DNA of 64,000 nucleotides from Acinetobacter tibetensis (GTDB taxonomy: Bacteria; Pseudomonadota; Gammaproteobacteria; Pseudomonadales; Moraxellaceae). This document shows positions 7,572 to 16,506 of this stretch, one piece after another (within the stretch, counting starts at the first letter, position 1; every line of letters begins with the position of its first letter). Under the pieces are notes generated by a model. The model worked only from the letters and a program-made list of their open reading frames with translations. It did not search any database and was not told where the DNA came from. The stretch is from NCBI RefSeq assembly GCF_023824315.1, contig NZ_CP098732.1, positions 2,666,001-2,730,000 of the forward strand, read 5' to 3'. A program made the translations under genes and the position numbers.

Positions 7572-8145
7572 CTCTGCTCTTCTTTTTATGACATTATTTT
7601 TCGAAACCTGCTCTTATCATGTTACTGAATGAGACAAAAAAACATCGTCTGAATTTGTAAATAATGTAAACAAGTAGAGTAATATGAATAAGCAGCCAAA
7701 CTAAAAGAGAGGTTAAAATATTATTAAAATTATATTGTTATTCGATTTTATTCTAAAAAATTTTTAGGGTGTCAAGGGAAAACATCAGTGGTTTACTTCA
7801 ACAACCATGACTTTGTAAATCATAACCTTGTGCCTATAAACTTTTGGTTTATAGCGTCCTAAGCCGAATCGAGACCTTTTGGGTAAGTACTACACTCACG
7901 TTGTACGCAACTGGTAGCAATCTACTCTTTCCGATCCCCATCACACCCTTGAGATATAGTGTAGGTAGATTCGATTGGGATTGTTTTCCTAAAATTTAGA
8001 ATTTTTTAAAATTTTTAAGTATATTTCCCACAATATAAAAATTATAAGGAATTAATTTCCATTTATTAAAATTTAATGAAGTTTTAATTTCACTTTTAAT
8101 AATAATTTGCGTTTTTTTACCACCCAAACTCCAGCAAATCTAAAA
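7572..8145. other. Gene-free 574-bp gap, AT-rich flanks around a fold-rich core
   Basis: No reading frame with a usable start and ribosome-binding site was found. The flanks (to ~7770 and from ~7990) are poly-A/T-rich. The core at 7777-7989 has clearly higher GC and several complementary segments and is listed separately as a possible RNA. Confidence 0.6.
7777..7989. ncRNA. Possible structured RNA of unknown family
   Basis: The ends pair: GGAAAACA (7777-7784) with TGTTTTCC (7982-7989). Inside are a stem CTATAAAC/GTTTATAG with a 5-nt loop (7834-7854), GGTTTAC/GTAAATC (7790-7796 with 7815-7821), and a nested pair AATCGA...TCGATT (7867-7872, 7971-7976) around AATCTAC...GTAGATT (7919-7925, 7965-7971; the two right arms share one base). 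GGTTTAC/GTAAATC needs a G-U pair on the plus strand and would be an A-C mismatch on the minus, weakly favouring plus. There is no clear promoter or terminator. The ~213-nt size and closed ends suggested 6S RNA, but I could not match 6S landmarks. Confidence 0.35.
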
Positions 8146-9033
8146 TTATGCCCAAATCACCATAATGGCTGCCAAAATGACTAAAAAAAGCCCCAAATGA
8201 TCTGAACGAGCTAATTTCTCTTTAAAGAAAAATACCGAAATCAACAAACTAAATAGAATTTCAATTTGCCCTAGGGTTTTCACTAAAGCCACGGTCTGCA
8301 TACTCATGGCACTAAACCAACCTAAAGATGCCAAGAAACTACATACACTGACTTTGAAGGTCAGTCCGACGCGCTGCCCCATGTGGTACAAGGTTTTTCT
8401 GCTAAATAAACTTAAGTACAACAACAGAATCACACATTGAAAGCCAATTAAAATACACAATACCCACGCTGCACGATGCAAAAAAGGCAGCATTGCTAGT
8501 TCTAAACTGGCTTCTCGAACCAATAGGGAGGTAATGGCAAAACACAACCCACTGCCTAATCCGATCATTAAGGTTTTGACGGAAAGTTTGGTCTGCTTGC
8601 TTCCTTGACTCAGTAAGAATACAGCGATTGCACCAATCAGTACCCCAAGCCACCCCCAAACGCTTAAGTGCTCTTGTAGCAACATGACACCAATGAGTGC
8701 AGCCAAAATGGCTTCGCTTTTTGCTAGCCCGATGCCAATCGCATAATTCTTTTGTTGAAACAATTTTACCATTAAGGCCGTTGCGTATATTTGGCTCATG
8801 CCTGCAACCACAATGTACAGCCAAAAATGTGCTGAAAAACTCACAACTGCTGTAACAGGTTGTTGGTGATATAAAATAGCGAGGTAACTTAAAGCAAAGA
8901 TTGGAGAAAAGAGAAAACGCGCTAAGGTGGTGCCATAGACATCAACGCTGGTACTGAGTTGCTTTTGAAAAGCATTACGCCACGCCTGCATAAAAGCAGC
9001 CATGATTGTAAATAGTACCCAAGCAATTGCCAT
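8146..9033 (-). CDS. DMT superfamily transporter (EamA family)
   Basis: 295 aa, almost entirely hydrophobic, with about ten predicted membrane helices in two five-helix halves. The second half repeats the EamA pattern ('FAITSLLVREASLE', 'KTLGQIEILFSLLISVFFFKEKLARSDHLGLFLVILAAIMVI'). The 'FkEkl...q.lG..li..g' ending is typical of drug/metabolite exporters. Substrate is unknown. An AraC-type regulator gene lies 76 bp upstream on the same strand and is a reasonable candidate controller. Confidence 0.82.
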   Translation of the reverse strand: MAIAWVLFTIMAAFMQAWRNAFQKQLSTSVDVYGTTLARFLFSPIFALSYLAILYHQQPVTAVVSFSAHFWLYIVVAGMSQIYATALMVKLFQQKNYAIGIGLAKSEAILAALIGVMLLQEHLSVWGWLGVLIGAIAVFLLSQGSKQTKLSVKTLMIGLGSGLCFAITSLLVREASLELAMLPFLHRAAWVLCILIGFQCVILLLYLSLFSRKTLYHMGQRVGLTFKVSVCSFLASLGWFSAMSMQTVALVKTLGQIEILFSLLISVFFFKEKLARSDHLGLFLVILAAIMVIWA

Positions 9034-9109
9034 AATTCTGACTTCATCTCTAAATCATGTGCTAATTTACTCGCTTCAAATTGACTTTTCGAGCTTTAGT
9101 TTCCTTTTA

Positions 9110-9946
9110 CTACACTGGTGTGTGATGCGACTTTGGCTGAACAGCGGGCTCACTAATAAAAACCGTGTTGGCCTTCAAAATGGAAGGGGCAAAATCGACC
9201 ATGCGACGTAAGGTTCGCGTGTAATGTGCTTGATCCGAAAAGCCAGCTTCAAAGGCAAGATCAATTAAACTATAACCTTCAATCCACAATTGAATGGCAT
9301 AGCGTACTTTTAACCACAATATATATTGCCGCATGGAACCACCCAATTGAGCACTAAATAAATGCATCAAACGTGACTCAGATAAACCGACTTGAGCCGA
9401 AACATCTGCCACTGTAGGAATATTCTGTGGTACTTGCTGTTTAATATATTCACACGCTTTTAAAATACGGACATCCCACGGCAAATGAGTTACTTTCGGG
9501 GATATAAGCTGCAAAATACGCAATAATAATCGCTTCACTTGCTCAATATTTAATGCCCCTAATCTCAAGTGTATAAGCTCACTGCTGAGCGGTTGTAAAC
9601 AATCCGCAGGCAATGAACGCATCTGCTTTCCTTGTAATGCAGTGTGTACATAGCCATAAAGTTCATGGTCTGGATCTATTAACACTGCCAGATAAGGTTG
9701 ATTTTCAGAATCCGTGCTATGGCTAACATTCGGTGCCATACAAACAATGTCATGATAACTGCGGGGCTGATGATCCAGAGTTACGGCAAATTGTGCACCT
9801 AACCCGATTTGTAACAGTGCAGGGAAATGCACATGTGATTTGTTTAAGTGTTCTTGTGTGACATATAAAACGATGCCATCCCAAGCATATACCCAGCTCT
9901 TTTCTGGTTTCGCTACTGGGTCAGATTCCTTCTGATGAAATAGCAT
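9110..9946 (-). CDS. AraC family transcriptional regulator
   Basis: 278 aa. The first ~150 residues form a cupin-like sensor part ('WVYAWDGIVLYVT', 'VCMAPNVSHS'). Residues ~165-262 are the double helix-turn-helix domain: 'ADVSAQVGLSESRLMHLFSAQLGGSMRQYILWLKVRYAIQL', then 'SLIDLAFEAGFSDQAHYTRTLRRMVDFAPS'. The second helix-turn-helix contains the AraC signature (A-x-x-GFSDQ-x-x-x-R-x-F/L). It precedes the DMT exporter gene on the same strand and is divergent from the Mpo1-like gene across 67 bp, so it may control either. Confidence 0.88.
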   Translation of the reverse strand: MLFHQKESDPVAKPEKSWVYAWDGIVLYVTQEHLNKSHVHFPALLQIGLGAQFAVTLDHQPRSYHDIVCMAPNVSHSTDSENQPYLAVLIDPDHELYGYVHTALQGKQMRSLPADCLQPLSSELIHLRLGALNIEQVKRLLLRILQLISPKVTHLPWDVRILKACEYIKQQVPQNIPTVADVSAQVGLSESRLMHLFSAQLGGSMRQYILWLKVRYAIQLWIEGYSLIDLAFEAGFSDQAHYTRTLRRMVDFAPSILKANTVFISEPAVQPKSHHTPV

Positions 9947-10013
9947 AATCGTTCAAGACCCGATGTGGTATGTTGTTCAAAATGACTCCTGTAAACACTA
10001 AAGGAGTAGTTAC

Positions 10014-10421
10014 ATGTTACAGAATACCCAAGAACTGATTAAAAACAACACTCAGGAACTCATTAAAAATACTGTACCAACACTCACAAATAAGCATGAG
10101 GTGCAAATTGTCGGCAGTGATGGTCGTATTAAAACGCTCAAAGAATTCTACCCTTTTTATCTTTCACAACATGCAGACTCAACGTGTCGTCGTTTGCATT
10201 TCGTAGGTACAACCTGCGTGATTGGTATTGCTGCAACCGCAGCCATGAAGAAAAATGCCAAATTACTTTGGGCCTTACCTGTGGTGGGTTATGGTTTTGC
10301 TTGGGTCGGTCACTTCTTCTTTGAACACAACAAACCTGCAACATTTAAACAGCCCTTCTTTAGCCTAATCTGTGACTTTAAAATGTATAAAGACATTTTA
10401 GTCGGCAAAGTCGATTGGTAA
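10014..10421 (+). CDS. Mpo1-like / DUF962 membrane protein
   Basis: 135 aa. 'LKEFYPFYLSQHADSTCRRLHFVGTT' (residues ~41-66) and 'GYGFAWVGHFFFEHNKPATFKQPFFSLICDFKMYKDIL' are the two blocks of the DUF962 (YGL010w/Mpo1) family, with the conserved histidines that bind iron in yeast Mpo1. Two short hydrophobic stretches lie between. Yeast Mpo1 is a dioxygenase for 2-hydroxy fatty acids; whether bacterial members do this is inference. The first 18 residues hold a short internal repeat ('QELIKNN', 'QELIKNT'). Confidence 0.85.
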   Translation: MLQNTQELIKNNTQELIKNTVPTLTNKHEVQIVGSDGRIKTLKEFYPFYLSQHADSTCRRLHFVGTTCVIGIAATAAMKKNAKLLWALPVVGYGFAWVGHFFFEHNKPATFKQPFFSLICDFKMYKDILVGKVDW

Positions 10422-10660
10422 AACCTCAATTGGAGCTGACTTATTTAGGGCTCTAATAAGTCCGCTCCATCCTCACAATATTCTTAGAAATAGCCTCTAT
10501 TAACGGTCATCCAATAGCTGTGACCTGTTCGCAAAAAACCAGGAAAATTTTAATCTATTTTCTTTTCATGTTTTCCTGTAAAGCAAATGTGCAATTTCAC
10601 GCAAAATAGTGGAAAATCAAGCGAATTAATTCTTCTATAAATTGTTGAAGTGAGCATTTC

Positions 10661-11386
10661 ATGAGTACTCTTGCATTTACGGCTTTCACTCTTAATGGTG
10701 TAGACGCGCAAAAATTTCTACAAGGTCAAGTTACCGTTCACGTAGAACGCCTAATTGAAAATCAAACTCGCTATACCGCAATTTGTGATCTTAAAGGTCG
10801 AATTCATTTTGGCTTGTGGCTAAAAAAAGTAAATAGTGAAAGTTTCGAAATTATTACCACACTCGATCAAAGCGAAGAATTTGCCAAGCATATTCGAAAG
10901 TTTGGTGCATTTTCCAAGATGAAACTGGAATCTATTGGCTCAGTATTTCCGAGTATTGTTGGTACACATACTGAATTTTCAACAACAGAAACAGATATAA
11001 GTGCTTGGCAATTGCAAGCCATTGAAACAGGTCAAGCATGGATTTGCCAAATCACTGAACATGCGTTCCAACCTCAAGAATTACGTTTGCATCAACGTGA
11101 AGGTGTTCACTACGATAAAGGCTGCTACTTAGGTCAAGAAATTGTGGCCCGCCTCTGGTTTAAAGCCAAACCAAAACACTGGCTACATTTAGTTCAAGGA
11201 CACGGTGAAGCCCCAGCCCCAGCGACACAACTCAACAAAGATGTGGAAGTGGTCAATAGCATACCGACAACCGACGGCTATAAAGCATTAGTCGTTGCAA
11301 AACCAACTGCAATGACTGAGTTAGGCTTACAAATCTTAGACCTACCAGAAGAATTGAATGGTGATGTTGCAAGACCTGTTCATTAA
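10661..11386 (+). CDS. ygfZ: Folate-binding protein YgfZ
   Basis: 241 aa, related to the GcvT/COG0354 fold. The N-terminal 'FTLNGVDAQKFLQGQVTVHVERL' and the diagnostic 'KGCYLGQEIVARLWFKAKPK' (residues ~154-173) are the YgfZ signature. In E. coli the Cys in this motif is needed for activity. YgfZ helps build or repair certain Fe-S clusters (for example in the tRNA methylthiotransferase MiaB) in a tetrahydrofolate-dependent way. It is somewhat shorter than E. coli YgfZ (326 aa), as is common in Acinetobacter and Pseudomonas. It has its own terminator downstream. Confidence 0.88.
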   Translation: MSTLAFTAFTLNGVDAQKFLQGQVTVHVERLIENQTRYTAICDLKGRIHFGLWLKKVNSESFEIITTLDQSEEFAKHIRKFGAFSKMKLESIGSVFPSIVGTHTEFSTTETDISAWQLQAIETGQAWICQITEHAFQPQELRLHQREGVHYDKGCYLGQEIVARLWFKAKPKHWLHLVQGHGEAPAPATQLNKDVEVVNSIPTTDGYKALVVAKPTAMTELGLQILDLPEELNGDVARPVH

Positions 11387-11406
11387 GTCTGTTTAAATGT
11401 ATTTCT

Positions 11407-11439
11407 AGATCGTATATGAATCGCATATACGATCTTTTT
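11407..11439 (+). terminator. Terminator of ygfZ
   Basis: A perfect 12-bp stem (AGATCGTATATG with CATATACGATCT, loop of 5) followed by T4-5, 20 bp after the ygfZ stop. Confidence 0.8.
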
Positions 11440-11701
11440 AAACTTAGAAAAATAATATAAAAAATAGATGCTTAGAACTTTTATAAATTACAGGTCATTT
11501 ACGTTTTATATTTCCTCTCTAGCGAATTAAATTACACAATACCCATTTTTGGTTATTTTATAACCACTTGCATTTTATTCCAAATCCCACTTAAATTCCA
11601 ATTAAACATATATATTTCAGCTAGTTAAAATAAAACCATGGATAGAATATAGATTTTTTACTCTATTTTGTTGTTTTTTTGAACTAATCAGTTCTGCTAG
11701 A

Positions 11702-11732
11702 GCATTTACTCTTATTTTAATTGTGTTATTTT
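11702..11732 (+). promoter_or_regulatory. Control motif shared by the two FadL genes (copy 1)
   Basis: GCATTTACTCTT followed by TTTTAAT and TGTGTTA. The same arrangement occurs at 13422-13450 before the second porin gene. Both copies lie in otherwise divergent AT-rich DNA, so the likeness suggests retained regulatory sequence. Confidence 0.4.
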
Positions 11733-11836
11733 TGTCACATGGAGTAACGATATGATTTTGGTCGGATCTACCAAATAATTCCAGATTTTACATAAACATA
11801 CATAAAAAATCGTGTACCTCAAGGGAAGATGAAAGA

Positions 11837-13159
11837 ATGAAATTAAAAGCGCTAACTACCGCAATGATTCTCGCAGCATTACCAACCGCTGGAGCATTTG
11901 CTGCGGCACTTGACCGTTCAGGACAATCTATTTCTGCCTTCTTGCAACCAGGCAACTATTTTGAAGCAGGTATTTCAATCCTTGATCCGGACGTATCAGG
12001 GAAAGATATATCTGGTAACAATGCTAGCGACATGGCTGGGGACTACTACTTCCCTACTGCTGCATTAAAACTACAATTAACTGATCAATTCTCTTTTGGT
12101 TTACTTTACGATCAACCATATGGTGCTGAAGCTGAATATACTGGTAACAATAATTTCGTTGCCAAACAAAGCGACCGCTTATTACCATCTGCTAGCAGCC
12201 CAACTTTAGGACAAGCTGGTTTAGGCAATGTAGTTACTGGTGGCACATCCGTTGAAGTAGATACTCAAAATTTAAACTTTATCCTAGGCTACCAACCTAC
12301 AGCTAATTGGAACTTGTATGGTGGTGCTGTTTATCAAACAGTAAAAGGTAATGTGAAACTACGTGGTTCTGCATATAGCCTTTATAATGGTTACGATGCC
12401 GACATTAAAGAAACAGGTGACTTTGGCTGGTTAGCAGGTGTCGCTTATCAAATTCCAGAAATTGCATTAAAAGCATCATTAACATATCGTTCTGAAATTG
12501 AGCATAATGCACAAGTTAATGAAAATATTCCTATTGTAAACTTGGTTGCAGCAAATCCAACATTATTGTTTGGCGCTCTGGGTATTACAGATCCTGCTAC
12601 GCAGCAAGCTATCGGTCAGAAACTTGCAGCATTAGGTGGCAGTGGTAAAACTGACATTACAACGCCTCAATCTGTAAATTTAGATTTCCAAACTGGTATT
12701 ATGGCCAATACAGTTGCCTTTGCTAACCTACGCTGGGTAAACTGGAAAGATTTCTCAATTCAACCATATAAGTTTGGTCTTGTTTCTCAAGCTGCTGGTC
12801 AATTACTGCCACAATTAAACAAACCAAATGGTTTTAATTTAGTTGATTACTCAGATGATCAATGGTCAGCAAACGTTGGTGTGGGTCGTAAATTGACTGA
12901 ACAATGGGCAGGTAATGTATCTGTCGGTTGGGATTCTGGTGCTGGTAACCCTGTAACGACACTAGGCCCAACAGAAGGTTATTGGAACCTTGGTTTAGGT
13001 GTTCAATATAGCCCTACACCTGCAACATTCATTGCTGGTGGTGTGAAATACTTCTGGTTAGGCGATGCAGATGCTCAAACTGGCGCTCATTCTGCGGCAG
13101 GTACTTTCAGTGACAATGATGCACTTGCATATGGTTTAAAACTCGGCTACCGCTTCTAA
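11837..13159 (+). CDS. OmpP1/FadL family outer-membrane porin, paralogue 1
   Basis: 440 aa. The signal peptide is ~1-22 (cleavage after 'AGAFA'). The mature protein is a beta-barrel with the FadL family blocks: 'YFEAGISILDPDVSG', 'DQPYGAEAEY', the repeated 'GWLAGVAYQIPEIALKASLTYRSEI', and the terminal 'ALAYGLKLGYRF' ending in aromatic Phe. It lacks the long N-terminal NPA-type plug of E. coli FadL ('GFQL..'), but the length matches FadL (~420-450). FadL proteins pass long-chain fatty acids or other hydrophobic compounds across the outer membrane. The next gene is a close paralogue. Confidence 0.88.
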   Translation: MKLKALTTAMILAALPTAGAFAAALDRSGQSISAFLQPGNYFEAGISILDPDVSGKDISGNNASDMAGDYYFPTAALKLQLTDQFSFGLLYDQPYGAEAEYTGNNNFVAKQSDRLLPSASSPTLGQAGLGNVVTGGTSVEVDTQNLNFILGYQPTANWNLYGGAVYQTVKGNVKLRGSAYSLYNGYDADIKETGDFGWLAGVAYQIPEIALKASLTYRSEIEHNAQVNENIPIVNLVAANPTLLFGALGITDPATQQAIGQKLAALGGSGKTDITTPQSVNLDFQTGIMANTVAFANLRWVNWKDFSIQPYKFGLVSQAAGQLLPQLNKPNGFNLVDYSDDQWSANVGVGRKLTEQWAGNVSVGWDSGAGNPVTTLGPTEGYWNLGLGVQYSPTPATFIAGGVKYFWLGDADAQTGAHSAAGTFSDNDALAYGLKLGYRF

Positions 13160-13176
13160 TTCCTACTTGACTCAAA

Positions 13177-13204
13177 AGACCATCCTTCTGGATGGTCTTT
13201 TTTT
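13177..13204 (+). terminator. Terminator of FadL paralogue 1
   Basis: A 9-bp stem (AGACCATCC with GGATGGTCT, loop TTCT) followed by a run of seven T. It separates the two porin genes into distinct transcripts. Confidence 0.85.
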
Positions 13205-13494
13205 GGCAAAAAGTATCATTTTTATAAATCTCAATTTCCACCGAACTTAGCCAAGTGTTTCTAAATTAAACATTTAATTTTTTACTTAAATGATTCTACA
13301 ATTAAACTAATTACTCTATTTTTTATATATAAATCATTAATATACATACGTACCATTAGTATTTTTACTCTATTCAAGCACTTTTTGTGTATGAGCTAGT
13401 TCAATTAATAAACGGCATAGTGCATTTACTCTTTTTTAATTTGTGTTACCTTCCCTTAACTTTTAGTTACAAAGCGATATCAGGGAAAATATCC
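13205..13494. promoter_or_regulatory. Control region of second FadL gene (motif copy 2)
   Basis: 290 bp between the terminator and the start at 13495. It is AT-rich with TTTTTACTCTATT (13362-13374) and GCATTTACTCTT (13422-13433), matching the motifs upstream of paralogue 1 but with different spacing between them (60 bp here, 47 bp there). Confidence 0.4.
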
Positions 13495-14715
13495 ATGAAG
13501 CTTACAGCTCTTAAAAAAGCAATTTTACTCTGTCTTATTCCTACTACTTCTACATTTGCCGCAGGCCTTGATCGTTCTGGTCAATCTATTGCAGCTTTTC
13601 TGCAACCAGGAAACTACTTTGAAGCAGGTATTTCTATACTTGATCCAGATGTTTCAGGCAAAGACAAAGAAAATAATAATACAGGTGACATGGCTGGTGA
13701 CTATTACTTCCCTCATGCCGCTTTGAAAATCCAAGCAACAGATCATTTCTCTGTTGGCTTGATTTACGACCAACCCTATGGTGCAGATGCTGAATATTCT
13801 GGGGATAGTGGTTTTGTAGAAAATCGTCCTGTTCCCTTTAAAGGTGGTACATCTGTTGTTGTTGATACTCAAAACTTAAATTTATTAGTAGGTTATCAAC
13901 CGAATGATAACTGGAACTTATATGCTGGTGCTGTATATCAAACGGTAGATGGAACAGTCTTACTTCGTGGTACAACCTATAGCGTTCTTAATGGTTATGA
14001 TTTTAGAACAGGTGAAGATGAGTCTGTTGGTTGGTTAGCGGGTGTTGCTTATCAAATTCCTGAAATTGCATTGAAAGCATCAGTAACTTATCGTGCTGAA
14101 ATTAAGCATAAAATGAATGCTTATGAGCATTTTGGGCTTGCGGGTTTAACTGGTAATGCAAAACTTGATGGTGTCATGACCGCATTAAATGCTTCAAGTG
14201 GTGAAACAGAATTAACCACCCCTCAATCTGTCAATGTCGATTTACAAACAGGCATCATGGCCAATACTGTGGCATTTGCCAATGTACGTTGGGTAGACTG
14301 GTCAAACTTCAAAGTTCAACCTTATAACTTTGGCAAACTTTCTCAAGTCCTTGGACAGGCTGGACTTGTAGCGAATAAACCGAATGGTTTTAATCTCATT
14401 GATTATAAAGATGATCAAATTTCTGCAACTGTTGGTTTAGGTCGTAAATTTAGTGATCGTTGGGGAGCTAACGTATCAGTAGGTTGGGACTCTGGCGCAG
14501 GTAACCCTGTGACTACACTGGGTCCAACAGAAGGCTTTTGGAGTGTAGGAACGGGTGTACGTTTCTCTCCTGCTGAAAATTACTTTATCGGTGCAGGCGT
14601 AAAATATTACTGGTTAGGTGATGCTGATGCCGTAACTGGTGCTCATTCTGCAGCAGGAACATTTACTGACAACAATGCCATCGCGTATGGTTTAAATGTA
14701 GGCTATAAATTCTAA
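13495..14715 (+). CDS. OmpP1/FadL family outer-membrane porin, paralogue 2
   Basis: 406 aa from the ATG at 13495, which gives a clean signal peptide ('MKLTALKKAILLC...TSTFA'). An in-frame extension starting at 13387 runs through the control region and is not used. Barrel blocks mirror paralogue 1: 'YFEAGISILDPDVSG', 'DQPYGADAEY', 'GWLAGVAYQIPEIALKASVTYRAEI', C-terminal Phe. Two stretches are shorter: about 20 residues missing after 'FVE' and a shorter mid-barrel loop after 'AEIKHK'. The two genes clearly arose by tandem duplication, and loop changes may mean different cargo. Confidence 0.88.
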   Translation: MKLTALKKAILLCLIPTTSTFAAGLDRSGQSIAAFLQPGNYFEAGISILDPDVSGKDKENNNTGDMAGDYYFPHAALKIQATDHFSVGLIYDQPYGADAEYSGDSGFVENRPVPFKGGTSVVVDTQNLNLLVGYQPNDNWNLYAGAVYQTVDGTVLLRGTTYSVLNGYDFRTGEDESVGWLAGVAYQIPEIALKASVTYRAEIKHKMNAYEHFGLAGLTGNAKLDGVMTALNASSGETELTTPQSVNVDLQTGIMANTVAFANVRWVDWSNFKVQPYNFGKLSQVLGQAGLVANKPNGFNLIDYKDDQISATVGLGRKFSDRWGANVSVGWDSGAGNPVTTLGPTEGFWSVGTGVRFSPAENYFIGAGVKYYWLGDADAVTGAHSAAGTFTDNNAIAYGLNVGYKF

Positions 14716-14730
14716 AATCTAGAATTTAAA

Positions 14731-14762
14731 AAAAAGACGGACTTATGAGTCCGTCTTTTTTT
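14731..14762. terminator. Bidirectional terminator between FadL paralogue 2 and thrH
   Basis: A 9-bp stem (AGACGGACT with AGTCCGTCT, loop TATG) flanked by A-run and T-run, located between convergent genes. Confidence 0.85.
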
Positions 14763-14779
14763 GCTTTAATCTTATAGAG

Positions 14780-15397
14780 TTAAGCAGGAATATCACGTAC
14801 AGATGCCTTACGAATGGCTTCTTTTAATGCATCATAACCATTGATTGCTGGGAATTGTGGAAATTCAGCAATCACATTTTCTGGCGCATCAAACAAGAAA
14901 CCATGATCCGCTTCGCCTAACATTGTGGTGTCATTATACGAATCGCCCGCGGCAATCACACGGAAGTTCAAACCATGAAGCGCTTTAACCGCCTGACGTT
15001 TTTGGTCTGGTTGACGTAATTTATAAGCAGAAATCATGCCCTGCTCATCTGTTTCTAACTTATGACAAAAAATGGTTGGCCAACCCAATTGTTTCATCAG
15101 TGGATGTGCAAATTCATAAAAAGTGTCTGAAAGGATAATCAGTTGGAAATGCGTACTGACCCATTCTACAAATTCTTTCGCACCTGGAAATGGTCCCATT
15201 TCCGCAATCACATCTTGAATATCATCCAAGCCTAAATTATGTTGCTTAAGAAGATTTAAACGCTGTGTCATCAACACATCGTAGTCAGGAATATCACGTG
15301 TTGTCGCTTCTAGCGCTTTAATTCCAGTTTTTTTTGCAAAGTTAATCCAAATTTCTGGAACTAACACACCCTCTAAATCAAGACATACAACTTCCAT
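14780..15397 (-). CDS. thrH: Bifunctional phosphoserine phosphatase/homoserine phosphotransferase ThrH
   Basis: 205 aa from the ATG at 15397; a TTG four codons earlier is ignored. HAD motif I is 'CLDLEGVLVPE' (D-x-E instead of the usual DxD, a ThrH hallmark). Motif II is in 'LIILSDTFYEF', the motif III Lys lies in 'DQKRQAVKAL', and motif IV is 'VIAAGDSYNDTTML'. In Pseudomonas ThrH removes phosphate from phosphoserine and can pass it to homoserine, linking serine and threonine synthesis. Length equals the family norm (~205). It is monocistronic and divergent from cysH. Confidence 0.9.
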   Translation of the reverse strand: MEVVCLDLEGVLVPEIWINFAKKTGIKALEATTRDIPDYDVLMTQRLNLLKQHNLGLDDIQDVIAEMGPFPGAKEFVEWVSTHFQLIILSDTFYEFAHPLMKQLGWPTIFCHKLETDEQGMISAYKLRQPDQKRQAVKALHGLNFRVIAAGDSYNDTTMLGEADHGFLFDAPENVIAEFPQFPAINGYDALKEAIRKASVRDIPA

Positions 15398-15598
15398 GAA
15401 TGCTCCCAACTGTCTATGAAAAAAATTTGGACTATAATAACATCAACTTATGATTCAGTAGTTGCTGTTTTTTAAATCTATTTTTTTCATAAGCATTTAT
15501 TTTTTAATGCTAAGTAGAAATATTCAATTCAATTAGAATATTTTCAAAATCTTTTAATATAGGTTTTGAAGTCTCCAAGCCTATAGCCAGGAACTCTA

Positions 15599-16333
15599 AT
15601 GACTACTATCCCTACTGTCGATCATATTGATGCACTTGCATCTGAATATGCAGATAAATCTCCAAGTGAAATTTTAGAACTCGCACTGAATCAAGAAGGT
15701 GAAATTGCCATTTCTTTTTCTGGCGCTGAAGATGTTGTACTGATTGATATGGCTGCCAATCTGGGTAAACCATTCCGTGTTTTTAGTTTAGACACGGGGC
15801 GTTTACACCCAGAAACCTATCAATTTATTGAAACTGTGCGTAAACATTACAATGTTAATATCGAAATCTGTTTCCCAGAATCTGAAGCAGTCCAAGCGCT
15901 TGTCAATGAAAAAGGGTTATTCAGTTTTTACCAAGATGACCATAAAGAATGCTGTGGTATTCGTAAAGTACAACCTTTACGTAAAAAACTGGCGACTTTA
16001 GATGGTTGGATTACGGGTCAGCGTAAAGACCAAAGCCCTGGTACACGCACTGAAATTCCAGTGGTTCAATCTGATGTTGGCTTTTCTGGCCCAGGTAAAC
16101 AGTTGATTAAATACAATCCTTTGGCGAATTGGTCGAGTGCTGAAGTATGGAGCTATATCCGTATGATGGAAGTGCCATACAATCCACTACATGAGCGTGG
16201 TTTTATTTCAATTGGCTGTGAACCATGTACGCGTCCTGTATTGCCCAATCAACATGAGCGTGAAGGTCGTTGGTGGTGGGAAGAAGCCACCCATAAAGAA
16301 TGCGGATTACATGCTGGTAATTTATCAAAATAA
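15599..16333 (+). CDS. cysH: Phosphoadenosine/adenosine phosphosulfate reductase CysH (4Fe-4S, APS-type)
   Basis: 244 aa. The PP-loop is '[16 protein letters not shown]' (~37-52). Cys118-Cys119 ('ECCGIRKV') and Cys207/Cys210 ('GCEPCTRPV') form the four ligands of a [4Fe-4S] cluster. Cys235 in 'ECGLH' is the catalytic thiol. The CC...CxxC set marks enzymes that use APS directly, whereas E. coli CysH (PAPS-type) lacks it. The product is sulfite, passed to the sulfite reductase encoded at 56680-58323. It is followed by a strong terminator, so it is a single-gene unit here. Confidence 0.92.
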   Translation: MTTIPTVDHIDALASEYADKSPSEILELALNQEGEIAISFSGAEDVVLIDMAANLGKPFRVFSLDTGRLHPETYQFIETVRKHYNVNIEICFPESEAVQALVNEKGLFSFYQDDHKECCGIRKVQPLRKKLATLDGWITGQRKDQSPGTRTEIPVVQSDVGFSGPGKQLIKYNPLANWSSAEVWSYIRMMEVPYNPLHERGFISIGCEPCTRPVLPNQHEREGRWWWEEATHKECGLHAGNLSK

Positions 16334-16346
16334 TTTTGTCAAGCCA

Positions 16347-16376
16347 AAGCCACTGAACTATTCAGTGGCTTTTTTT
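16347..16376 (+). terminator. Terminator of cysH
   Basis: A 10-bp stem (AGCCACTGAA with TTCAGTGGCT, loop CTA) followed by seven T, 14 bp after the stop. Confidence 0.88.
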
Positions 16377-16506
16377 CAGATTGATGGACATATAAAGCCG
16401 TAACTTTTCTAAGTAAAAAGCGCTATACTCAAATCAAGTTTTATAATTCTAACAAGGTGTCTCAGAAAGGAGTCACCGCAGAAATTGCAGTGAGGCAATC
16501 AATACT

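Larger units (their letters stand above)
11387..11836. other. Gap upstream of first FadL gene: terminator and AT-rich control region
   Basis: 450 bp without a gene. The left end holds the ygfZ terminator. The right part carries two motifs shared with the region upstream of the second FadL gene: TTTTTACTCTATT (11655-11667) and GCATTTACTCTT (11702-11713), the latter followed by a TTTTAAT-TGTGTTA stretch. These probably mark a common promoter or control block. Confidence 0.55.

Noticed and set aside
7777..7989. 6S RNA identity for the structured segment
   Set aside because: Size and closed ends fit, but the C-rich 5' and G-rich 3' strands around the central bubble of 6S RNA could not be placed on either strand.
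13387..13494. Longer start for the second FadL gene
   Set aside because: The extension covers the motif block shared with the first FadL gene and would place 36 residues ahead of a good signal peptide.
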